IMG/VR virus record: IMGVR_UViG_3300021389_000205 | Coordinates: 1 to 20,357 of that record | Source of the DNA: a virus | Length of the DNA stretch: 20,357 nucleotides | Strand: one strand, 5' to 3' | Part shown: positions 8,369 through 14,274 of the stretch, one piece after another | Layout: the number at the start of each line of letters is the position of its first letter | Position numbering within the stretch: the stretch's first letter is position 1 | Notes under the pieces: model-generated | Database searches by the model: none | What the model was told of the DNA's origin: nothing | What the model saw: the letters and a program-made list of their open reading frames with translations, nothing else | Made by a program: the position numbers and the translations under genes

Positions 8369-8566
8369 TTATAGGGTTTGCGTTTTGGGGGTGAGGATTC
8401 CGATAAGCTCTGTGATGCGATCCAATGGGACCTCAATTCCACAATTATCGGTAAGATCACCCATAGCAGACTCAAAATTTTCATCCGGGATCCATGCTGT
8501 TAAAGCCTCAATAACGGCCATTAAGTCGTCTGCTTGGGCTTGTGTTAGAATGATCAATCCTTCCAT
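8369..8566 (-). CDS. Unknown small acidic protein, 65 aa
   Basis: The product MEGLIILTQAQADDLMAV... is acidic and predicted mostly helical, with a heptad-like pattern (LTQAQADDLMAVIEAL) and a C-terminal helix (LDRITELIGIL). Its ATG at 8566 has AAGGAGATCCT before it and overlaps the end of the resolvase gene by 13 bp, so translation is probably coupled. It has a single Cys. No family is recognised. A small accessory or inhibitor protein is plausible but not shown. Confidence 0.72.
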   Translation of the reverse strand: MEGLIILTQAQADDLMAVIEALTAWIPDENFESAMGDLTDNCGIEVPLDRITELIGILTPKTQTL

Positions 8567-9054
8567 AGGATCTCCTTGGCGTAGAGAGCGATCAAAGCAG
8601 CCTCAGCTCTCCCGTCATCCTTCTGTCGTGCAAACAAATGTGAATATGCAGGGAACAGTCGGGTAGCCGCGGAGAGGCTTTGTTTCTTGAATTGAGCCTT
8701 CGTGTCACCCTTCTTCCTGACCAGTTTGAAATGCTTCTTCCATTGGCTCGGAGTAGCATCCTTGGTTGGGATAGAGTGACCGGCCAGAGCCATAAGGATA
8801 GCCCCATAGCCTGTACCAAAGTTGAAAGCTGAAGCTATGCCTTGACCTTGAAAGGCGTGAACATGCTCGAGAGCTGCCTTAGTGATACCATCTTCAGGAG
8901 GCATCAATAGGTTGCACAGTTCAGGCATGTTCACCACGGTTCGCCCTTTCTGATTGGCGAAGACAGGGATGTCATGGATAACCAATTCATGTGTCTTGCC
9001 ATTCAGGAAAGCGATTGCTCCAGATATTCCTGGATCAATACCTAAGAAATACAT
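8554..9054 (-). CDS. RuvC-like Holliday junction resolvase, 166 aa
   Basis: RNase H-fold endonuclease expected to cut four-way or branched DNA made by replication and recombination before packaging. The N-terminus FLGIDPGISGAIAF carries the first catalytic Asp (D7) in the RuvC signature. E63 in AALEHVHA is the second acidic residue. The C-terminal K145-D-D-G-R-A-E-A-A-L-I-A supplies D147 and E151, as in phage RuvC-like proteins. The middle FNFGTGYGAILMAL and TPSQWKKHF are also typical. The length matches cellular RuvC (about 170 aa). It begins 8 bases after the SSB gene with only a weak ribosome site, so it is probably coupled to it. Confidence 0.88.
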   Translation of the reverse strand: MYFLGIDPGISGAIAFLNGKTHELVIHDIPVFANQKGRTVVNMPELCNLLMPPEDGITKAALEHVHAFQGQGIASAFNFGTGYGAILMALAGHSIPTKDATPSQWKKHFKLVRKKGDTKAQFKKQSLSAATRLFPAYSHLFARQKDDGRAEAALIALYAKEILWKD

Positions 9055-9062
9055 CCTTAGGC

Positions 9063-9806
9063 TTACTTCTTACCGAAGAGCTTCTTCTTTGGAGCTCCAT
9101 CGTCGTCAGATCCAGGACGGCCGGAACCAGAGCTACCAGCTCCAGCGCCTTTACCTGTGGTCTTGTCGAGGTCTTTGCCCTGATGGGTCTTGAGCCAAGC
9201 AGGCATAAACTCAGCTGGATCAATCTCGTGAAGATACTCGTTCACAGTACGGCCTGTTTCCGAGTGCATGACCTGTTTGATCTCGTTGACCGTGCGGGTA
9301 TTTTTGGTGTTTTCATACTCACCGGCATCGTTTTTGGCTTGCTTGAATTCCACAATCCGTTTGATGGCCAGTTTGATTTCCCCACCGGTCAGGCTGGTAA
9401 TCACAGGCACTGTCGTGTTGACTTCTTTGCCTGCGGTAAAGTCGTAGATCTTCACGACTTTGTCTTCCACATGAGCGTCTTGCTCATTCAAGGCTTCGCC
9501 GGTGACCAACAAACAAATGTCGTTTAGCAGCGTAAACCCTGGCAATGGGTGCAGCTTCTTTGGGTCCTGTTTGTCGGGGTACGAAATGTCTCCGTTACGG
9601 TTGGTGAAATAGATGGCCTCTTTGTACTCTTGCCCGCCGATCGTTGCGATCAGGTTGAATGCTTTGGCGCCACTTCTAGCCTCGGTGATGTAAAGCATAC
9701 CAATCTTCGCATCATGGATGTCGGACGGAACAGAAAAGTTGCCTCCACCAACGCGGTCTTCAGTTTTCTCAAGATTCTCGGTATTTATTTTAGCGAACAT
9801 GCCCAT
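9063..9806 (-). CDS. N4-SSB-like single-stranded DNA-binding protein, 247 aa
   Basis: Predicted single-strand binding protein coating replication and recombination intermediates. Residues about 1-205 are beta-rich and OB-fold compatible, with aromatic and basic residues (YFTNRNGDISYP, 66-77). A Gly/Ser/Asp linker follows (about 215-237), then a basic end, PKKKLFGKK. Bacterial and T7 SSBs end in an acidic tip; N4 SSB instead uses basic C-terminal residues to activate host RNA polymerase at late promoters, so this tail supports an N4-type dual role. ATG 9806 is preceded by AGAGGAGATAACC; an internal ATG at 9800 is less well placed. Position between the Sak4-like ATPase and the RuvC-like gene supports the call. 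I assign it by size, tail and context more than by a sharp motif. Confidence 0.72.
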   Translation of the reverse strand: MGMFAKINTENLEKTEDRVGGGNFSVPSDIHDAKIGMLYITEARSGAKAFNLIATIGGQEYKEAIYFTNRNGDISYPDKQDPKKLHPLPGFTLLNDICLLVTGEALNEQDAHVEDKVVKIYDFTAGKEVNTTVPVITSLTGGEIKLAIKRIVEFKQAKNDAGEYENTKNTRTVNEIKQVMHSETGRTVNEYLHEIDPAEFMPAWLKTHQGKDLDKTTGKGAGAGSSGSGRPGSDDDGAPKKKLFGKK

Positions 9807-9856
9807 GGTTATCTCCTCTGGGGTTGGTTTGGTTGGATTTGGTGTGGTGTGACTGC
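9807..9856 (-). promoter_or_regulatory. CA-rich leader with shared motif upstream of the SSB gene
   Basis: The 50-bp spacer between the Sak4-like gene and the SSB gene is almost G-free on the - strand until the ribosome site. It contains TCACACCACACCA (9840-9852) and then AAACCAACCCCAGAGGAG. The same 13-mer (TCACACCAMACCA) recurs in two other intergenic spaces at 13870-13882 and 19153-19165. It could be a phage RNA polymerase promoter element, a protein-binding site, or an unstructured leader that promotes ribosome loading. Confidence 0.5.
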
Positions 9857-10606
9857 TTAGTCGTAGTAGGCTTTCAAGTGATCCAGAAGCAGCTGAGCAT
9901 CGTTGTTGATGAACGTCTGCGCAACAGTGAACATTCCCATAGGAGAACGAATACGCTCTCCCACAGTGTCTTTGGTCAGCTGGGTCTGGAACACATATTT
10001 GAAGCCCAGTGCCTCATCTTCTGGAGTGATGGTCAAAAGCTCATTTTCGTATTTGGCCAAAGCCTTCAACGTCATGCGCTTGGTTGAAACAACAGTCGAG
10101 AAATAGGACTCGATACCGTTGTTTTGCAAAGCCCCTTTGACAGGGATCTTTGTGTGCATGGTTCCAGTAGCTTCATCCAAATCAGTCCGAGTGTGGGCTG
10201 TAAAGATGACCCACTTGTCAGACCGAGCTACCTTGTTTTGCATCAGTTTTTTGAAAAACTGAGCATACTCGCCCCAAGCTTGCATGGTCTTAGAGGACCC
10301 AACAACGTGGACGGACTCGTACATGTCCATCAAAAAGGTTTGGGTGTCCACGATGATGCCTTCAAAGTCAGGGTTGTCCTGAGCATGATCAAAGGCGTCA
10401 TGCACTTCATATGGATCCGTGATGACATAGGTATCAAACTTGTTTCTGAAGGGAAGGCGCTTACCAGCCTCACAATTTAGGTACATAACCTTTTTGCCAC
10501 CTTTGAGATTGCGCAAGCTGGCAGACTTACCAGTCGCGCTTTGACCGGAGATCATGACCAAGTGGTCATTGAGCTGAACTCCAGCATCGTCTGTTTCATC
10601 TGTCAT
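9857..10606 (-). CDS. Sak4-like RecA-fold ATPase (AAA_24 type), 249 aa
   Basis: Phage RecA/RadA-related ATPase of the Sak4 family, which helps single-strand annealing or strand exchange and is usually encoded next to an SSB. Walker A is G21-Q-S-A-T-G-K27-S28; strand and Walker B are FEGIIVDTQTF with D87; T136-A-H138 matches the sensor position. KKVMYLNCEAG (38-48) after the first helix is typical of this group. ATG 10606 follows GAGGTACTT. The gene sits downstream of a - strand terminator-like hairpin (10640-10685) and just upstream of the SSB gene, the usual functional pair. It corresponds in position to the N4 gp44 gene. Confidence 0.82.
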   Translation of the reverse strand: MTDETDDAGVQLNDHLVMISGQSATGKSASLRNLKGGKKVMYLNCEAGKRLPFRNKFDTYVITDPYEVHDAFDHAQDNPDFEGIIVDTQTFLMDMYESVHVVGSSKTMQAWGEYAQFFKKLMQNKVARSDKWVIFTAHTRTDLDEATGTMHTKIPVKGALQNNGIESYFSTVVSTKRMTLKALAKYENELLTITPEDEALGFKYVFQTQLTKDTVGERIRSPMGMFTVAQTFINNDAQLLLDHLKAYYD

Positions 10607-10639
10607 AAGTACCTCGCAGTTGGGTCATGGAAGACCAAG

Positions 10640-10685
10640 AAAAAATTGGTAGGGAGCCCAGCTATTTAGTGTCACCGGGCTCCCT
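10640..10685 (-). terminator. Terminator-like hairpin between helicase-primase and Sak4-like genes
   Basis: On the - strand AGGGAGCCC (10685-10677) pairs perfectly with GGGCTCCCT (10659-10651) around a 17-nt loop. After ACCAA comes TTTTTT (10645-10640). The five-base gap before the U-run makes it less than ideal, so partial termination or attenuation is as likely as a full stop. It would set the level of Sak4-like, SSB and downstream genes relative to the replication genes. The rest of the 10607-10729 spacer shows no gene and no convincing sigma-70 promoter. Confidence 0.68.
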
Positions 10686-10729
10686 GAAAGCAGCTCTACT
10701 TAGAGTGGGGAAATGGAACTAACCCTGTT

Positions 10730-12880
10730 CTAAGGAGCCGCTTGCAGTTTGCGTGCAACCGTCACGAGGACAGTCTTACGCAATTCTTCATCTGAAAGTT
10801 TGTTGGAGAGCTTCTTGTTAAAGCCCAAGACCTTATCTTCAACTTCAGCGTAACCCATACCGGCATCGACCAGAGCCAAGGCAAACTTGATAAACTGGTT
10901 GTTACGATTGCCGTCACCGATACGCTGAGCGAACCAACGCTCCAGATTATCCAAGGATTTAAGGTCGGCATTCTCTTTTTGGTACTCTTCGTTTTTGGTG
11001 GTCTTTGGGACGAAGGGTAAAATGTCGAGCAACTTGGTTCCCTGGCTGTAGTGATACGAGCCTTTGTGATTAGTCATCCACTTCTTGGCTCGCTGATTGG
11101 AAGTGTCGTCTGTGTCAAACGGCAACCATTGCATGAAGTTATTCATGAATTGACGATACTCATCCTCATCGAGCTTGAGCTCATAGTTCATGGGGATGAT
11201 GAGGCGGAACCGGTTAGAATCCGGTGTGTGTCTCTTTGTTGTATAGGTCATGAAGACAAACTCTGCGAGCAGCTCATGAACCAATTTAAGGGAAGCAGTC
11301 CCATCCACGTCGATGACAATCATATTGAATGTCGGGATGATGTTCTCGCCCAAACGATGGTTGTGTTTAAAATGGTGGTTGCACCAGTGCATATCCTCAG
11401 CTTGTGTGAGGTTGTGCATCTCTGAAAAGCTCACCCTCTCTGGCTCATAACCTTGTGCGAAGTGATCTGAATAAGAGACAACGATCTCTTCCAGACTTGT
11501 TTCTTTCAAGGTTTCCCCCAAGAAAAACTCGATGTTATTTTCAAAGCGTTTCTTGATCACGATATGCTGTTTGTAGCCCCAAGCTGTGGCCATGGAGAGC
11601 ATTTCGTTCCGTGCTGTCTGTCCTGATTTGTAAAATGGCAATGCCTCAAACAAGTCCGAGTGCGTTACCTCAGTATCCACAGCTGCGATGTAGCGTGCTA
11701 GTTTCATATAAGATTTCTCTCGTGCTAGGATTTTTTGGAAAGCAGTGCCGCTTTCCTCCACCAGCTTGATGGCTGGTAGCAGTTGGCTCATGTCCATGGT
11801 GATTGCCTCATCAGAGAAGGCCAAAGCTCCTGCGAGCTTCAGTGCTTTGAAATAACGGTGACGCATTTCATTACGGCGAATTTCTTCATGCTCCGGCATC
11901 TTGTTTGCCAAAGCCTCACAGTCGATCCGGTATTGGATAAGTGCGATCGCTACGTCGTCTGTAACCTCGATGTTCCATTTAAACTTCGATGGATCTGCCA
12001 AGGTCTCAAAGTGGGTCTCCCACTTGTTTTCCATGTTCAGGGTTGTGACATCAATGAGCTCGTTAAAGATCTCTGTTGCCGTTAGACCTTCCCATGCAGG
12101 CTGAAGCTCACCCAAAGCAAAGAGGCACCGACGAGCGTAGCCGGTATCCAGCATTGTGTAGAACTTATCCTCAGTAGAAGCCCCGTCCAAAAGCTTGGTT
12201 GGTGTACCAAACATTAGGAGGTTTGCTGGGGTCTTACCCTCGATCTCCTTGGTTCGTTTGTTCTCATGGGAGTTCTTGGTGATCTTGTTCCTAACAAAAC
12301 CTTGGTCATAGAGTTCCAAGTATGTGGTCAGGGCTTCGATAGATCCTTCAAGGTTGAGACCGATTTCATCAATAAACAGGTTGAGGGAACCACATCCTGC
12401 AATCAATGACTTCTGCCGGATCTGTTTGATAGCAGCCGATGAGCCCCCATCAAAAGAGAAAGGATACTCACCAGTGGACTCATACTCTTTGACAAGCAGA
12501 TCCACTTCAAACTGATCTTCTGTGCCTTTTTGGGCAGCCCGCTGAATAGCAATCTTCCAGATATTGGTTTCAGCCAAGACAGGGAGAGTGTGTTCCAGAA
12601 AGGTTTTACGGAAGCTACGGGTGAAGAGGTTTTCCATCATACTCACTGACCGACCTTTGTTGGATCCAGATGGACCCAAGGCAATGGTGTAGGAGTTGAC
12701 AGGGATGTCCCCCATATCTGGGGTGCTCATAGTAGCCCGCATAGAAGAGGCCATCATAGCGAGGTAGTAGGCCACGATGACGCGATAGAAACCCCGATCG
12801 ACATTCTGCGTCTTTTTGCAGATGACATCGGTGATCTCTTCGATTGCTGGGTGGTGTGATACGTTGCTGAGATCAACCAT
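10730..12880 (-). CDS. Replicative helicase-primase (DUF3987-like ATPase plus primase-polymerase-like domain), 716 aa
   Basis: Two-domain replication protein. The N-terminal half is a P-loop ATPase: G69-P-S-G-S-N-K75-G-R-S as a variant Walker A, LNLFIDEIG with D171-E172 as Walker B, and NLLMFGTPTKLL as a likely sensor segment, resembling DUF3987/YfjI-type helicases. The C-terminal part has I-D524-V-D526-G, then T-K-R-H551 and R557-F-R559-L-I-I-P, the DxD, H and RxR pattern of archaeo-eukaryotic primase/Prim-pol catalytic centres. Helicase first and primase second is the reverse of the usual order. I chose ATG 12880, overlapping the nuclease stop by 8 bp, with AGAAGG upstream; a GTG at 12931 would add 17 residues but deepen the overlap. 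It is the probable counterpart of N4 gp42. Primase assignment is by motif only. Confidence 0.75.
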   Translation of the reverse strand: MVDLSNVSHHPAIEEITDVICKKTQNVDRGFYRVIVAYYLAMMASSMRATMSTPDMGDIPVNSYTIALGPSGSNKGRSVSMMENLFTRSFRKTFLEHTLPVLAETNIWKIAIQRAAQKGTEDQFEVDLLVKEYESTGEYPFSFDGGSSAAIKQIRQKSLIAGCGSLNLFIDEIGLNLEGSIEALTTYLELYDQGFVRNKITKNSHENKRTKEIEGKTPANLLMFGTPTKLLDGASTEDKFYTMLDTGYARRCLFALGELQPAWEGLTATEIFNELIDVTTLNMENKWETHFETLADPSKFKWNIEVTDDVAIALIQYRIDCEALANKMPEHEEIRRNEMRHRYFKALKLAGALAFSDEAITMDMSQLLPAIKLVEESGTAFQKILAREKSYMKLARYIAAVDTEVTHSDLFEALPFYKSGQTARNEMLSMATAWGYKQHIVIKKRFENNIEFFLGETLKETSLEEIVVSYSDHFAQGYEPERVSFSEMHNLTQAEDMHWCNHHFKHNHRLGENIIPTFNMIVIDVDGTASLKLVHELLAEFVFMTYTTKRHTPDSNRFRLIIPMNYELKLDEDEYRQFMNNFMQWLPFDTDDTSNQRAKKWMTNHKGSYHYSQGTKLLDILPFVPKTTKNEEYQKENADLKSLDNLERWFAQRIGDGNRNNQFIKFALALVDAGMGYAEVEDKVLGFNKKLSNKLSDEELRKTVLVTVARKLQAAP

Positions 12881-13832
12881 GTTCGTAAAGATCCTTCTGA
12901 GTGCAAATTGCAAATGCTGGGCAATACCCACAGGCTTTAACTTTGCCAGGAGTAGTGATGACTACTCCCTTGCCAGCACTTACCTGAAAGGCAGTTGCAT
13001 CAGAGAGAGCAGAGAAGTTACGGGTGGATCGACCATCCGTCTTGGCTGGATTGGAGTAATATTTGTAAGAAGTTTCGCCTCTCCACAGGTCTTCGTCTGT
13101 GCAGAAGGGCAGGGCAGACTCAGGCAGGTCAGCATGAGCTTCCAGCACACGCAGCTTGCCTTTGATCCATGCCGAGGTCTCCTCAACAGACATAAGCTCC
13201 ACACGGTGCTCTTTGACGCGCTGTTGGGGGTAGGCCGAGTTCTGTTTGGCCATAGCCTTTGACCAATCCGTAAAGATGAATTGGATATTCATGTGATCGG
13301 CTACGATCTTGTCAGGATTCAGCCACTTATAGATGCTGCCCTGAAGACGGTAGTTTTCATCATTGGATCCATAGACCGCGGTATAGGCCGAGGTGCTCTT
13401 GAAGTCTTGGAGGACGCCTTCCAGGACCATGTCAAACTTACCAGAGATGGTGTATCCGGCAATCTCACGGCTAGAGCGCTGCTCTAACCAGACTTGGATA
13501 TTCTCTGGATTTGGGTCTTTGGGATTGATCTCGATCATGTCGATGATCTTCTGGGGGTAGCCCAGTTTTGCCATGGAGGATTTGTAATCCTTTTTCCAGG
13601 CTTGCTCGATGCCGTCATGGATCGTGTGACCCAAGCGAGATGCGATATAGTCTGTGACATCTGGTGTCTCTTGAACAACTTCAGTGAGCCGCTCCTTCAG
13701 GAGGATCTGGCGTACTGGTTTCAAGATAGCTGTGGCGGAAATGGATCGACCCATCGCCGTGAAGTCATACCCATCAGCTGCCAGCCATACGGCAATAGGC
13801 AAGCTAACGCCGGTTACATTGGTGAGGCGCAT
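12873..13832 (-). CDS. RecB/Cas4-like PD-(D/E)XK nuclease with probable Fe-S cluster, 319 aa
   Basis: Predicted DNA exonuclease of the RecB/AddB/Cas4 group acting in phage recombination or end processing. G68-H69-T-I-H-D is the conserved His motif. ISGKFD134-MVLEGVLQD143-F-K145 is the GxxD...DxK active site. Four Cys can hold a 4Fe-4S cluster: C244 in LPFCTDEDLW, and C301-x2-C304-x5-C310 at the C-terminus (CGYCPAFAIC). ATG 13832 is chosen because AAGGGGATCATC lies directly upstream; an in-frame TTG at 13853 is less likely. It is coupled to the helicase-primase gene by an 8-bp overlap, so the two are probably made together. Position matches N4 gp43. Confidence 0.85.
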   Translation of the reverse strand: MRLTNVTGVSLPIAVWLAADGYDFTAMGRSISATAILKPVRQILLKERLTEVVQETPDVTDYIASRLGHTIHDGIEQAWKKDYKSSMAKLGYPQKIIDMIEINPKDPNPENIQVWLEQRSSREIAGYTISGKFDMVLEGVLQDFKSTSAYTAVYGSNDENYRLQGSIYKWLNPDKIVADHMNIQFIFTDWSKAMAKQNSAYPQQRVKEHRVELMSVEETSAWIKGKLRVLEAHADLPESALPFCTDEDLWRGETSYKYYSNPAKTDGRSTRNFSALSDATAFQVSAGKGVVITTPGKVKACGYCPAFAICTQKDLYEHG

Positions 13833-13912
13833 GATGATCCCCTTTGGGTCCAAATGGTGTGATTTGAGGTGGTGTGGTGTGATACCGGAAAATTACTCTA
13901 CCGGTACCACAC
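13833..13912 (-). promoter_or_regulatory. Strong intercistronic hairpin followed by CA-rich leader
   Basis: GTGTGATACCGG (13877-13888) and CCGGTACCACAC (13901-13912) form a 12-bp stem with one G-T wobble around a 12-nt AT-rich loop. On the - strand transcript the hairpin lies between the 107-aa gene and the nuclease gene. The 3' arm runs into the shared TCACACCACACCA motif (13870-13882), followed by a second ATCACACCA (13854-13863 region) and the ribosome site. There is no U-run, so it is not an intrinsic terminator. It could be a processing site, an operator or a phage-polymerase promoter. Confidence 0.55.
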
Positions 13913-13950
13913 ACCAAAGAAAACAAAACTATTTTTGAAGGTAGCTTTGG

Positions 13951-14274
13951 TTACACGCTTTCGCGTGAAAACTCTTCTGGGGTCATATAACCCATAGTAG
14001 AAATGTTGAGAATTACGGCATCTTTTACCATATCTGGGTCAACATCATTTTCTGCCTTGATGCGCTGCATTCCTGCTTTTTGCATCTGAGACAAGTGCCG
14101 TTTGCCAATATCCATGGTGGGGGTTTCCATCAGGATATTGATCGTCCGTTCTTTGACAGCCTCTTCCTTGAGATAAACCATCTTCAGGGTGGCCAGGTGG
14201 TAGACTTTCTTGGCTCCCTCGGTAGGTACCGGCGCCAGTTTTGGTTTGATAGAGCCTTTGGGTTTAACAGTCAT
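13951..14274 (-). CDS. Unknown protein, 107 aa
   Basis: Small protein between DNA polymerase and nuclease genes. Residues 1-20 are Lys/Pro-rich and probably disordered (MTVKPKGSIKPKLAPVP); residues 22-107 look mostly helical, with MDIGKRHLSQMQKAGMQRIKAE and TPEEFSRESV near the end. The ATG at 14274 overlaps the polymerase stop by ATGA, so translation is coupled and the protein may act with the polymerase. No family is recognised. Confidence 0.75.
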   Translation of the reverse strand: MTVKPKGSIKPKLAPVPTEGAKKVYHLATLKMVYLKEEAVKERTINILMETPTMDIGKRHLSQMQKAGMQRIKAENDVDPDMVKDAVILNISTMGYMTPEEFSRESV

